Below the pieces are notes generated by a model. The model was not told where the DNA came from and ran no database searches. It saw only the letters and a list, made by a program, of their open reading frames with translations. Shown piece after piece: positions 21,361-32,872 of a stretch of DNA of 64,000 nucleotides. Positions within the stretch are counted from its first letter, which is position 1, and every line of letters begins with the position of its first letter. Position numbers and translations under genes: made by a program. Source of the stretch: Globodera rostochiensis (Eukaryota; Nematoda; Chromadorea; Rhabditida; Heteroderidae); assembly GCA_018350325.1 (NCBI GenBank), contig JAEVLN010000005.1, forward strand, positions 3,668,142 through 3,732,141, given 5' to 3'.

Positions 21361-22058
21361 AGGGTTTGGTGAAATGTGAATAAAAGTCAAGTTTTTACAT
21401 TTCTTTGAATAATTTTTCAAAAAAGGTTGAACAATAATAGACCCCCCTCAATTAGTAGGCCCCCTCTAATAATAGACCCCTTTGGAGGTGGGTTGAACAA
21501 TAATAGACCCTCTCAATTAGTAGACCCCCCCTAATAATAGACCCCTTTGGAGAGGGGTTGAACAATAATAGACCCCCCTCAATTAGTAGGCCCCCCTCTA
21601 ATAATAGACCCCTTTGGAGAGGGGGTTGAACAATAATAGACCCCCCTCAATTAGTAGGCCCCCCTCTAATAATGACCCCTTTGGAGAGGGGTTGAACAAT
21701 AATAGACCCCTCTCAATTAGTAGACCCCCCCTATAATAGACCCCTTTGGAGAGGGGTTGAACAATATAGACCCCCCTCAATTAGTAGGCCCCCCTCTAAT
21801 AATAGACCCCTTTGGAGAGGGGTTGAACAATAATAGACCCCCCTCAATTAGTAGGCCCCCTCTAATAATAGACCCCTTTGGAGGTGGGTTGAACAATAAT
21901 AGACCCGGGTCTATTATTAAAAGAAATACGGTAAATTGGATTTTTTATATTATTTCAATTTTATGCCATCCTTATTTTCAAAAAGAATTTTAAATGAGAA
22001 AGATTTTAATCAAAAATCATTAAATGCAAATAATTTTTTCCAATCATTGACCATTCAT

Positions 22059-23703
22059 TCAAATACTCCCCGAATTTGAGTTGCCAATTCCCTGAACATT
22101 TGCCGCGGCATTCTCTTCCACAGAATGTCCATCGACAGAATTTGGATACAATTGCTGTCGTTTAAATTGCTTTTTCCATCTAATCAAAGTGCGTTTTCCA
22201 ATATTCAACATTTTGGCAATGTCCTTATCACTAATTTTAGAATTTTGGTTCTTAATTTCATAATAACGTTTCATCAATTCCTTTTGTTCGCTGTCGGAGT
22301 ATTTATGTTTTGGTTCTGTAAAAGAATTTTTAATTAATATAAATAAATAATAAAACTGGGCTTAAAAAACTCACTGGTTTGGTCAAGTTCTTTTTTCCAA
22401 TTGTAAATTGTTCTATTAGTTATGCCCAATTCTTTTGCGACAATTTCATCAATTTCGTGATCATAAGAGTTTTTGATTCCAACCCGCTTTAACTCGGCTT
22501 TTCTCTGATCAAATTTCTCTATTAAATTTTTTCGCTCATTTTTTTTATAGAACACTTTTTGACTTAGGCCAAATTCTTTTTTCCATTGGTTTATTGCACG
22601 AACATTTATGCCAAATCTTTCAGCGATTTCTTTGCTAGATTTTTTGTCCTCACCGGAATGCTCACTTTTCATTTGCATAAACTTTTTCACAATTTCAATC
22701 TTTTCATCGTCCGAGTAATTTGACCCTAAAGAAATAAAAAAGTTCGAAAAATGTAAATTATGTTGTTTAATATTGAATTGGAACTCATTAAAAATTTCTC
22801 AAATCAGTTTTTAGGCTTTTAATATGGCAATAATTTTCGCTTATTTAGAAAGTTTTTTATTAAATTTAGAATAATCTTACTGGTTTGGCCAAGTTCACTT
22901 TTCCATCTGTAAATTGTTGTATCACTGAGGCCCAACTCTTTTGCGACAGTTTTATCAATTTCGTGATTATAAGAGTTTTTGAATCCGGCCTGCTTTAACT
23001 CGGCTTTTCTCTGATCAAATTTCTCTACCAAATTTTTACGTTCTTCTGTTTCATAGGACACTTTTCGACTTATGCCTAATTCCTTTTTCCATTCATATAT
23101 TTTTGAGCGATTGACTTTTAAATCTTTAGCAATTTTATTGTCAATTTGAATCCAATCTTTTTTTGAATATTTTCTTTTTTGCTTAAATTCGTCTTTCATT
23201 TCGTAGAATTTGTCGATAATTTTACGTTTTTTGTTTGAAGTAATTTGTGCTATAATTTTGTTGTGTTCTTTAGCGTTATTGGCATTATCAGAGTGATCAG
23301 ACTCTGTGAGAGGAGGATTCTGATCAGTTGAATTGGGTTCAATTTGTCCAAGATGATCAGTTGAATTGGGTTCAATTTGTCCAGAGTGATCAGACTCTGT
23401 GACAGAAAGATTCTGATCAGTTGAATTGGGTTCAATTTGTCCAAGATGATCAGTTGAATTGGGTTCAATTTGTCCAATTTGGGTGTTCTGTCGGTCGATT
23501 TGGTGATGGACATTTTGTCCAAAGTTTGTTGACGCCGGCGTTTTCAAATCTTCGGCTTCACCTTTGTCCCACCAGCCTTCTCCGAATATTTCTTCAAATG
23601 TTTTGAGTGGCGTTTCCTCCAATTTTACTTTAACGGATTCGCCTTTTTCGAATGAATTTGTTGCATTTAATGCCACCATAATTAAAATACAAAACTTTCC
23701 CAT
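22059..23703 (-). CDS. Secreted multi-helix-turn-helix protein, copy 5 (A-B-C-B-D)
   Basis: Exons 23703-22881, 22725-22375 and 22315-22059 give 476 aa with phase 1 joins. Introns are 155 bp (GTAAGA donor) and 59 bp. The start is the first ATG (MGKFCILIMVALNATNSF), matching the paralogous signal peptides; an upstream in-frame TTG is not used. The acidic region (EETPLKTFEEIFGEGWW) is followed by four IEPNSTD(Q/H) repeats in two pairs, unit A (SKIYEWKKELGIS), B (TTIYRWKSELGQT), C (RAINQWKKEFGLS), a second B (RTIYNWKKELDQT) and D (RTLIRWKKQFKRQQ) with the full ENSNSGSI-like tail. It is the longest intact member. Function is unrecognised. Confidence 0.85.
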
Positions 23704-24010
23704 TTTTTTGGGCAAAATACCTCTGAATTTATTATATCGAATTCCAATTAATTAATAATTTAAACTGAAAATATAATGTGGAAAAATTTGTAAATTTGTT
23801 TTTGTGCAAAGAATTTTACTCAAAAATTTTCTTAAATTTAAGAATAAAATTAATTTTTAAAATATTATAAAATTATTTAGCTTTGAAAAAATTATTGAAA
23901 GTAATAAATGACAGCCCATAGAATTGATATTTATTTGAAATAAAGCATATTACGCAATGATTATATCATCCTAATCAATATTCCACATCTCATAATATTT
24001 TTCATAAACA
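23704..24010 (-). promoter_or_regulatory. Type I upstream block of copy 5
   Basis: Core ATTGAAAGTAATAAATGACA at about 23897, ~190 bp before the ATG, followed by GCATATTACGCAATGATTAT and TCAATATTCCACATCTCATA. The outer part is copied as an orphan near 28530-28600. Confidence 0.55.
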
Positions 24011-25080
24011 ATCATCATTTATAAAATAACGATCGATTGTGAATAGCCAAAATGAAAATATTTTAAATAATTTATAATTAATTGCCCCAGTAGCAATAGT
24101 GACATTCACGAATACGACCCCGGATTTTGCGAATCTCGAACCCCGAACCCGAATTCGAACAATTTTCTAAAAATGTTGTACTTCAGGATCGAGCACCTTC
24201 TATTAATGAGCAGTTGTCTACTTATTTTGAGACTTTTTGGTGCCTCTTGAGCAAATGCCTTTGGCATTTAAGATAAAGTGGACGTAAAAGTGCCGCAATT
24301 AGTATATGATGCCCCCCGGTGTTGTTGTTTCATTGGCATTTTCAACACTGTCAATTATGCTCCTTTAATTTGTATGCTTTTTTTGCGATTGTTATAAAAA
24401 TTTTCTAAACGATTGAGAAAGTTTTGCCAATATCGGCATTTTTCAAAATTTTCATAGAATGAAGTGTATGTTTCGTACTTAAAAACTAATTTGAGCTTTC
24501 GGCGCGCCGGAAGCGCGCCGACACTCGCACATTGGTTAAGCAACTTTTTGGCGCGCATTTGGGAAAAATCTTCGCGTGGGCCTCAGGTGGCTAGGTGAGG
24601 CCCAGAAGCCGAGTTGCGGTGCCCATGCGCAGTTTTACTGTTACGAAATTTTTTCCTTTTGCTCCAATCGCTTAGCGCTCGCTGAAAGGGCCCTAAGTTG
24701 AAATGTTTGTGATCACTTTTTGATCCGGACAAAACTGCGGTCTGCAAAAAATTGCTGGGTCGATGGGTCAAATTTCGTTTTTTGTCCCTAACTTTTTTTG
24801 TTTTATCACCAGCTCTTAGGTGTCTTTTGCATTCTGGTAGATCTTTGTGAGATGCGTTGAATAGTGAACTTTATGTGATTGAGGGGTTTTGGCGTTTTAC
24901 ACTATGAGCGTTTGAAATTTTGACGAATTTTGGCCATAACTTTGCGGGGATTCATTTTATCGGAAAACCGAATGCACTTTCAAAAACCAATTTTTCAAGA
25001 GCTTTCAAATGATAAAACTTCCCCAGACAAAGTCTTCATCTAAGCTTTGGCTGGGGATTTGGCTGTGGGGTGGTCAAGTG
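24011..25080. other. No supported gene; paralogous empty site
   Basis: The stretch 24210-24360 resembles 17045-17176, ending CAACACTGTCAATTATG where 17177 has an insertion. A GGCGCGCCGGAAGCGCGCC near-palindrome lies at about 24500-24518. Nothing coding is supported. Confidence 0.4.
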
Positions 25081-25084
25081 CCGG

Positions 25085-25250
25085 AAAGACAGTATGAATC
25101 AGAATTTGTTATTTGATATTCTGGAAATCCAGAATGCACTAGAATTTGATGTTCCGGAAAATCAGCTGGACCAGAATTTGGCTTTCCGGAAAGCCTGTAT
25201 TGCCAGAATTTGGTGTTCTGGAAAGCCAGCATGAACCAGAATTTGATGTA
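25085..25250. repeat. Degenerate ~40-45 bp tandem repeat
   Basis: Four or so units with CCAGAATTTGGTGTTCTGGA / AAGCCAGCATGAACCAGAAT. Units have diverged by several bases each. Confidence 0.6.
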
Positions 25251-25479
25251 GGGGGAATCTTTTGGTTTTTACATAATAAAATTTTTTGACGATAAATCAG
25301 GCCGAAAAAAGTCTTTTCCTACTTTTGATGCGCTGATCACGAATCTGGACTCCGTTTTTGATTTTACACAATGCAAACTTTGCAAAAAAAACAAAAAAAT
25401 TTTTTTTTTAGATCATCAATTCTTTGCACAAAATCATTTGCATTTGCTAGCAACTTTTCTAATAAAAACAATACGTTAA

Positions 25480-25870
25480 GACCCGACATTCCTTTCCGCC
25501 CCGAAGGGTTAAGTCGCGTCTCGCTCTGGCCACTCGCGTCTTGGTCTCGCTCTGGCCACTCGCGTCTTGGTCTCGCTCTGGCCACTCGCGTCTTGGTCTC
25601 GCTCTGGCCACTCGCGTCTTGGTCTCGCTCTGGCCACTCGCGTCTTGGTCTCGCTCTGGCCACTCGCGTCTTGGTCTCGCTCTGGCCACTCGCGTCTTGG
25701 TCTCGCTCTGGCCACTCGCGTCTTGGTCTCGCTCTGGCCACTCGCGTCTTGGTCTCGCTCTGGCCACTCGCGTCTTGGTCTCGCTCTGGCCATTCGCGCA
25801 TCGCTCTGGCCACTCGCGTCTCGCTCTTGCCACCTTTTCCGCCCCCGATGGGTCGGGGAGTAACCCTACT
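25480..25870. repeat. 26-bp minisatellite, ~11-12 copies, with flanking GC-rich element
   Basis: Near-perfect CTCGCGTCTTGGTCTCGCTC+TGGCCA units between CGACATTCCTTTCCGCCCCG (left) and CCGCCCCCGATGGGTCGGGG (right). Because 26 is not a multiple of 3 and the unit has no stops, several frames on both strands stay open. These are not genes. Confidence 0.85.
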
Positions 25871-27059
25871 TCTATCCATTAATACATATACACATGAATC
25901 GACAGAAAGCATTTGCATTGACATAATTGGGCTAATTCCACGTCAACTCCACAGGTAAACAACAATTTGGGCAATAAAAAAGGGGTGTATGGTAAGCCAA
26001 ATCCATTAATTGGCTTCCATTTATTTTTTAAAAAATTTCATTTCTCCTATTTTATGTTTGCTCATAAGGCAGAATTTAACCATTTTCCATCATTATTAAA
26101 AGTTGGAAGTAAGGGTAGCCCACTTGACCTTAAAAATTAAAACAAAGAACCCGCTGTTGCTATTGCTATAAAGATGTTCTAAACGAGTAAAAAGTTGGCC
26201 AAAATCGACACATCTTGTTTAAACATAAAAAATTCTGACAAATTTACAGCCCTAATTTTGGCACTTTTTAGTTGATATTAGAGTAGGCCGGGATCGGGCA
26301 AGATTATCAAGGTTTTTGGAATCCCGGTCCCGATCCCGGTTTTTTGAAAAGTGTAACTCCCGATCCTGATCCCGGTTCTAGATGCTGGTCCCGAACCCGA
26401 TCACGGCTATTTTTAGGTCATAAATGGTACTTTCCCGTTAACCCAAAAATTGGCCCAACTCGATGTTTTTTGACCCGCTAAACACGAATATGACCTTCAA
26501 GCTCACAAATTCGTAATTATTCATCAATATAACCTTCTTCATTCAATTTTAGAAAACATTTTTTACATAAATTTTGACTAAATGGGACCCTTGCAGGATG
26601 TAACCGGATGCTGGCTGTTTTTTGGCATCCAGTCTAAGTTTATAAGTAGAGCCCGGATTTTCAAGGATTTTTTTTGTGAAAATTAACTTGACAGAAAATT
26701 GACATTAACTTTTAAATTTTTTTAATGCAGAAAACACCTCATTAAGTAAAAAAAACTTTCTGCATATTTTAAACTTTGTTCATTTAAAATCTCAAACTTT
26801 AAGTTTAGTTCTGCATTTTTTTTAAATTCATCCGATTTTGCTGAGCAAAAGATTGGGAATTTTCAAAAAATTGTTGGCATCAATAAATTTCTATTTCTTA
26901 CCAAGGGTTTCCCAGAAAAATTGTTTAGAAATTGAAAAATTTTGTTATTCAATAATAAAATTTCTATTCTGTCATTGATTTTGCCAGAGAAAATGGTCAA
27001 ATTGTCCATATTTTGACAAAAATTTGTGCAAAAATTGCAATTTTATTAATATTTATAAA
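25871..27059. other. Dispersed repeat then no supported gene
   Basis: 25871-25985 is a copy of the TCTATCCATTAATACATA repeat. A CCCGGTCCCGATCCCGG patch lies at 26280-26410. The remainder is AT-rich without exon signal. Confidence 0.4.
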
Positions 27060-27190
27060 AAAATAGGTTGAAAAATAAAGCCCATCCCCCTATTAGAGCC
27101 CCCCCCTCAAATAGAGCCCACCTTTTGGAGGGGGGGGGGGGGTAAAAAATAGAGCCCCCGGGGCTCTATTAGATGAAATACGGTATTTCA
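27060..27190. mobile_element. Short AATAGAGCCC element next to a family gene
   Basis: Contains AATAGAGCCC motifs, a G-tract (27129-27142) and ends in CTCTATTAGATGAAATACGG, resembling the right end of 19345-21935. It abuts the conserved leader of the gene at 27231. No target duplication found. Confidence 0.4.
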
Positions 27191-27230
27191 TTTACAATTT
27201 CTCATATTAAATCCCAACAATTATCCTAAG
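27191..27230 (+). promoter_or_regulatory. Type II leader of copy 6
   Basis: TTACAATTTCTCATATTAAA followed by TCCCAACAATTATCCTAAG directly before the ATG. The same leader precedes 30145 and the broken copies at 1149 and 43600. Any sequence further upstream has been displaced by the element at 27060-27190. Confidence 0.5.
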
Positions 27231-28170
27231 ATGAATGAGTTTTGGATTTTAATTTTGACGGCTTTATTTGCAACAAATTCACTGGACAAAGCCGAATCCG
27301 TAAAATTGGAACTCAAAACATTTGATGAAATATTCGGAGACGGCTGGTGGGAAAAAGGTGAAGCCGAAGATTTGAAAACGCCGGCACCAACAAACTTTGG
27401 ACAAAATGTCCATCACCAAATCGACCGACAAAACACCCAAATTGGACAAATTGAACCCAATTCAACTGATCAGAATCCTCCTATCACAGAGTCTGATCAC
27501 TCTGAAAATGCCAAAAATGGCGAAGAAATGAATTCATATGAAAAACGTAAAATTGTTGCCAAATTCCACGCAATAAAAGACGAATTTAAGCAAAAAGGAA
27601 AATATTCTGTAAAAGAAAGAAATCAAATTGAGGAAAAAATTGCTAAGCATTTAAAAGTCAATCGCAAAAAAATATATAAATGGAAAAAAGAATTTGGCCT
27701 AAGTCAAAAAGTGTTATATAACGAAGAAGAACGTAAACATTTAATAGAGAAATTTGATCAAATGAAAGCCGAGTTAACGCGGGACGGATTCAAAAACTCT
27801 TATCCCAATCAAATAGATATAACTGTCGCAAAAGAGTTGGGCCTCAGTGATACAACAATTTACAGATGGAAAAGTGAACTTGGCCTAACCAGTGAGTATT
27901 TCGTAATTTAATTAGGTATATTAATTAAAATTCTTTTCAGTACCAAATAAACACTCCCACAGCGAACAAAAGGAATTGATTAAACGTTATTATGAAATTA
28001 AGGACCAAAATCCTAAAATTAGTGACGAGAACATTGCCAAAATGTTGAAAATTGCATCACGCACTTTGCGTAGATGGAAAAGCCAATTTAAACGACCGCA
28101 ATTGCATCCAAATTCTGTCGATGGACATTCTGTGGAAGAGAATGCCGCGGCAAATATTCGAGAAATTTGA
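27231..28170 (+). CDS. Secreted multi-helix-turn-helix protein, copy 6 (A-B-D)
   Basis: Exons 27231-27891 and 27941-28170 join in phase 1 over a 49-bp intron, giving 296 aa, the shortest intact member. Signal peptide MNEFWILILTALFATNS, acidic region with FGDGWWEKGEAED, one IEPNSTDQ repeat, unit A (KKIYKWKKEFGLS), unit B (TTIYRWKSELGLT) and unit D (RTLRRWKSQFKRPQ). The tail ends early at NIREI: an extra T in GAAATTTGAG relative to copy 9 shifts the frame and creates a stop, so the usual ENSNSG tail is untranslated. It uses the type II leader. Confidence 0.85.
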
Positions 28171-28189
28171 GAATTCAAATTCGGGGAGT

Positions 28190-28490
28190 AATTGAATAAA
28201 TGATCAATTTCAATGTGTCCGTGAAATGGGCCAAACTGGGGCTTCTTTTTCTTTGCTTTAATTGTTAAACGTTGAACTTTGTCTTTTGCTGTTACCTTCT
28301 ACTGACTGATTGCTCTTCTTGTAGTAATTCTTTTAATTAGTCTTTTCCCTTCAACAACTTTCTTCTATAATTTAGGCGTCCAAAATAAGGACAAACTTTA
28401 AAAGCTTTTTAAATTTGGACACATAAACATTTATTTTGGCATAAATGCAACAAATTGTTGTGTAGACTCTACTAATCAATATTTGTAACC
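28190..28490 (+). other. Conserved downstream flank of copy 6
   Basis: CAATTTCAATGTGTCCGTGA and ACATTTATTTTGGCATAAAT plus TTGTTGTGTAGACTCTACTA recur after copy 7 and, inverted, after copy 3. Probably 3' UTR plus duplicated flank. Confidence 0.45.
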
Positions 28491-28499
28491 ATCAACCGG

Positions 28500-29089
28500 C
28501 TTTTTTGGCACAAAACCGATTGGAAAAGGGTATTTATTTAATAAAGCATATTACGCAATAATTTATTACCTGAATCAATATTCCACATCTCATAATTTAT
28601 TGATCAAATTGGAAGAAGTGGTGACAATTTCCGGTCGCTCTATCCATTAACACATACACATTGCATCGACAGAAAGCATTGGCACTGGCATAATTTTGGG
28701 CGGCCAATTCCACGTCAACTTCACAGGCAAACAACAAAAGTTGGGCAATATAAAAGTGGCTTATCTTTTAGACAAATTCATTAGTTGGCTTCCATTTATT
28801 TAAAACAAAATTTAATTTTCTCCCACTAAGAACCCCAATTTGTTGCTTGGCAGACCCGGACGAGTTCAGTGCCGCCGCCGAGTTTTTTGTAGCCACCAGA
28901 TTTTGAAAAATACGATGTTTTTTCCATAAGGAACCGTCACGCGATTTTCAACTAATTTTTAGGCGAGCGGGCGGGCTGGTCGGCGGTGCCGAGAAAAATT
29001 TTGAATTTTTTGATAGAATTTGTTCACAGATTGGCACCCAAAATTCGCCTTTCTCCATACGATTCTCCCCTTCAGTTAATGAATGAATG
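28500..29089. other. Orphan upstream piece and dispersed repeat; no gene
   Basis: 28530-28600 copies the outer type I block of copy 5 (GCATATTACGCAATAATTTA, TCAATATTCCACATCTCATA). 28620-28800 is a copy of the TCTATCCATTAACACATACA repeat. A GCGGGCGGGCTGGTCGGCGG patch lies at about 28966-28985. Confidence 0.45.
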
Positions 29090-29099
29090 CCAAATAAAG

Positions 29100-29586
29100 G
29101 GTGCCAGGAAAATTCGACAGTGATTGATTTTTTTTCAGACTTTTTCGACAATGATGGATTTCGTCGACACTGGACAATTTCGACAGTGAACTATTTTACC
29201 ACCTCATTAACCTTTTTCAGCTTCTTCGACAGAGTGGATTTTGACTGTACTTCGCGAAATTTAAAAAAGACTTAAAAATTGCAATCTTAATGCTGAAACT
29301 TTTAAAATGGATAATATTTAAAAGTGCAAATGGCCGCTAAAACTTTCAAACAGCTGTAACTTGAAGTTGATATTTTTCAATGTTTCCCGGACGAGTTTAT
29401 TTACAAGAAAGATTTTGAACTCCCGTCTTCTAAAAATAGCATTAATTAAGATTGCAAATTTTTAAGTAAGTGTTGTATCTTTTTTAAAATTTCGAAGTAC
29501 AGTCAAAATCCACTCTGTCGAAGAAGCTGACACTGTCGAAATTGTCCAGTGTCGAAATCTGCCACTGTCGAGATTACACAGCGCCA
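29100..29586. mobile_element. Foldback transposon-like element (MULE-like?)
   Basis: Arms of ~130-190 bp face each other: CTTCTTCGACAGAGTGGATT...GCAATCTTAATG on the left and its inverse ATTAAGATTGCAAATTTTTA...CACTCTGTCGAAGAAGCTGA on the right, with AATTTCGACAGTG motifs towards both ends. The direct repeat CCAAATAAAG (29090-29099 and 29587-29596) flanks it exactly. A 9-10 bp duplication with long inverted repeats is typical of Mutator-like elements. No transposase. Confidence 0.65.
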
Positions 29587-29596
29587 CCAAATAAAG

Positions 29597-30100
29597 CAAT
29601 TAAATTTTCAAAATTGTATGAATCATGGAGCACTATTTTCGGAAAATTGTCATTTTTCCCTTAAAAAATAGAATTTTTCACAAAATTCTATAATATGGCA
29701 AAATTATGGCAAGTGCGGAAATATGGTTAACAATAAGGCAAATTTCCAAAATTATGGCATTTGCCTTAAAAATAAGGCAATTTTGCCTCCCTGCTAAATG
29801 GGTCACCCCCATATGTTTTTGCAAAAATTTTAATGGTAAAGCCTGCCCGATAGAAAAATTTCCGGGATCGGAAGTTCAAAATTTACATAGAACGGGACTC
29901 GCGGGGCTCTACCCCGGTGCTAAGCACCATTTTTTCCAAATTCTCCGAACGGATGGCATTTCCGTTTATTAGATTTTAAATTTTTTTCCTATAAAATAAT
30001 AAAATTATTAAAATAAATGTTATAAATTTTATGCCTAATATCCGTCTTTATATGTATCACACACATCGGGCTAAAGCAATTCATTTTAGTAATCTTATTT
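29597..30100. other. No supported gene
   Basis: Contains ATTATGGCA/ATAAGGCAA motif repeats at about 29690-29790 ending GCCTCCCTG, possibly half of another motif-filled MITE. AT-rich elsewhere. Confidence 0.4.
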
Positions 30101-30144
30101 ATTTACAAAAATATTCTCATAAATTCCAACCCAATTATCCTAAG
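30101..30144 (+). promoter_or_regulatory. Type II leader of copy 7
   Basis: TTTACAAAAATATTCTCATA and CCAACCCAATTATCCTAAG immediately before the ATG, matching the leader of 27231. Confidence 0.5.
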
Positions 30145-31105
30145 ATGAATGCGTTTTGGATTTTAATTTTTGTGCCATTCATCGCAACAAATTCATTGGA
30201 CAAAGCCGACTCCGTAAAATTGGAACTCAAAACATTTGATGAAATATTCGGAGACGGCTGGTGGGAAAAAGGTGAAGCCAAAGATTTTAAAATGCCGGCG
30301 CCAACAAACTTTGGACAAAATGTCCATCACCAAATCGACCGACAGAACACCCAAATTGGACAAATTGAAACCAATTCAACTGATCAGAATCTTCCTCTCA
30401 CAGAGTCTAGTCACCCTGATATTGCCAAAAATGGGGAAGAACTTATTGCTGAAGATGAGCGGAAACGAAAAATTATCGACAAATTCCACGCAATAAAAGA
30501 CGAATTTAAGCAAAAAGGAAAATATTCAAAAAAAGAATGGGTTCAAATTGGGCAGAAAATTGCTAAACATTTAAAAGTCAATCGCTCAAAAATATATAAA
30601 TGGAAAAAAGAATTAGGCATAAGCGGAAAACCCAATGGAAAAGAAGAACGTAAAAATCTGGTAAAGAAATTTGATCAAATGAAAGCCGAGTTAAAGCGGG
30701 ACGGATTCAAAAATTCATATAAAAATGAATTAGATAAAACTGTGGCAAAAAAATTGGAACTAGGTGTTACAACAATTTACAAGTGGAAACGTAAACTTGG
30801 CCAAACCAGTGAGTAATTATTTATTTTTATTAAAAAATTCGTTTACAGAATCAAATAAATACGCCCACAACGAACAAAAGGAATTAATTAAACGTTATTA
30901 TGAAATTAAAGAGAAAAATCCAAAAATTATTGACGAAGATATTGCCAAAAAATTTTTGAAAATTGGAACAAACACTTTGTTTAGATGGAAAAAACAATTT
31001 AAACGACAGCAATTTCGTCCAAATTCTGTCGATGGACAATCTTTGGAAGAGAATGCCACGGCAAATGTTCAGAAATTTGAGAATTCAAATTCGGGGAGTA
31101 CTTGA
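30145..31105 (+). CDS. Secreted multi-helix-turn-helix protein, copy 7 (A-B-D)
   Basis: Exons 30145-30808 and 30849-31105 join in phase 1 across a 40-bp intron, giving 306 aa. The start is the ATG aligned with the paralogues (MNAFWILIFVPFIATNS); an upstream in-frame ATG would bury the signal peptide. One IETNSTDQ repeat, unit A (SKIYKWKKELGIS), unit B (TTIYKWKRKLGQT, with KKLELGV in place of KELGLS) and unit D, which has an extra residue in IAKKFLKIGTNTLFRW. The tail reads FENSNSGST. Confidence 0.85.
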
Positions 31106-31260
31106 ATAAATGAGCAATTTCAATGTGTCCGTGAAATAGGCCCAAAGTGGATCTTTTTCTTTTTACGCTTCTTCAATGTATTTGGAAACATAAACATTTA
31201 TTTTGGCATAAATGCGAGTTGTTGTGTAGAATTTACTATAAAATATTCTCCCCACCAACT
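31106..31260 (+). other. Conserved downstream flank of copy 7
   Basis: ATTTCAATGTGTCCGTGAAA and AACATTTATTTTGGCATAAA, as after copy 6, then GTTGTGTAGAATTTACTATA. Confidence 0.45.
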
Positions 31261-32872
31261 ATTTTCTCAACAATTCGGGGGTTTTCCCGTTCAATTTTTC
31301 ACGGGAATCCCGCGGGAACGGTAAAATTTTGAAAAAGTAATTTTAAAAAATGTTCTAACATTTTTTGGCACGCAATTGCGTTCCGTGTAACGGGAAAGTA
31401 CCCATATTTTTGGAGTTTTTAAGGGCATAATTATCACTCTTCTGTGAAGGATCGAGACCAAGCCAAACAGATCAATTTGAAAATTTATGAGGCACCGAAA
31501 CTCTGTTTAATTTCTTGACAAAATCAAATCGATATTCTTGGCAAAACAATCGATATCAGAAATCTTAATGATTTATTTTATTTAAAAATGTATTTTTATT
31601 TAATTCTATTAATTTTACATAATCGATAAAATGTTGCCTTTTTTGGATATAATTTTGTCCCCTGTCTTTTGAATAGAGATGAGCTGTGAGCCAAAAACTA
31701 AATTGTGCTTTTTTTGAACCTGGTTTCTTAATATTAGCGGTAATTGAAGTTTTGGATTGCGAGAACCTAGATGGGAGAAGGCTCATGCAAAATTTGAGCT
31801 TTATTTCTCCACCCATTCATTTTTTATGAAACTCCAAAGTTTGCTCCAGCAGAAATTTTCGGCCAATATGGGCACAATTTTTGGCAATTAATGCCGTAGA
31901 AAATTGTTTGCTGAACCAAAATTCTTTAATTTTTACATACTTGATAAGCAATGTTTAAGCTCCCAAAAAACATAAATAAAACTGAGTATTTATTTGTTTT
32001 TATTTTAATAAAAATTCTAATATTTATAAATTCAATAAAAATCTGAGTAGGTATTCGGCTTGTATTTGGTCTTATTTTAACAGTTTCAACTTCTTGAAAA
32101 TGTCGACTTTGAGTTTTTATACAAAACGCCTTTGGCAATAAGTATTTCCCCCCCCCCCCCCGGAGCGCCTTAATTTCTCTCCTCCTTCGGGGTGGCCAAA
32201 TCGAATTGTCGGGCGGCACAAATTATGAGTGATGGAATGGCACACACTCAATAAGCTGCCGTGGCGAGGCGCTTTCTGACTTTTTCTCCCCGAATTGGTG
32301 GCCAAAAAATCCATCAAAATCACAATTCAAATTTTTTTGCGATGTCATTATTTGTGCCCTCTCACCGTGAACGAAAAGGGCCGCCTAGGGCAATTTGGCC
32401 AAATAAAAGGCATTTTTAGCATTCTTAAACTTAAGCTGGCGGCATTTTTAATGACAAAGTTTTCAGTTATATGGCCTAGGCTATGCAGGAGAAGGATTTT
32501 TTGCAATTCTTGGCTTAATGTACCTTTTTTGAGCTTTGCCCGAATCAGACTTTCATGACGTCATTCGAAAGCTCAAATCTAAAAAATTTTTGTTGATGAA
32601 ATAAATAAACGATAGGACACGCATTTCAAAAAATGCTATGGCATTAAAACGAAAAAGTGGAGGTTTTAGGCAGGCTGGTGGCGCTAAAACGGGCAAGCGG
32701 CGCTGATAAACTGGCGACCAAACGGCCTGATTGTTCTGATCATTTCTTTCGATTTGTATTTTGATCACGGCGCCTAAAGTCGCCGATTTAATCTTTTCTT
32801 TGAATTTAAATTTAAAATAAATTTCCCTAATTTTCCCCCCGTAAATTCGGATGAATGTCATTTTAAATTATT
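31261..32872. other. No supported gene; upstream of the CPG4-like gene
   Basis: C-tract near 32149-32162. GC-richer stretches at 32160-32300 and 32640-32790 differ from the AT-rich background and may belong to the 5' region of the gene at 32873. No exon could be joined to it. Confidence 0.4.

Larger units (their letters stand above)
19851..21431. repeat. Direct duplication with 970-bp offset
   Basis: The ~600-bp non-tandem block at about 19851-20460 is repeated almost base for base at 20821-21430, each followed by array units including the rare GGAGGTGGGTTGAAC variant. Both copies hold a CATACCTACCTACCTATTTA tract and a tRNA-like segment. Confidence 0.85.
19345..21935. repeat. Tandem array of ~62-67 bp units with inverted outer ends
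   Basis: Units contain AATAATAGACCCCCCTCAAT, TAGTAGGCCCCCCTCTAATA and GACCCCTTTGGAGAGGGGTT. The outer edges GTATTTCCTCTAATAATAGA (left) and TCTATTATTAAAAGAAATAC (right) are near mirror images, so the whole block may be one expanded element. A related short element with GAGCCC in place of GACCC lies at 27060-27190. Confidence 0.75.

Noticed and set aside
25364..25958. Long open frames (up to 195 aa) on both strands, also at 16554-17015
   Set aside because: They are translations of a 26-bp stop-free minisatellite, which opens several frames at once. Composition is pure repeat.
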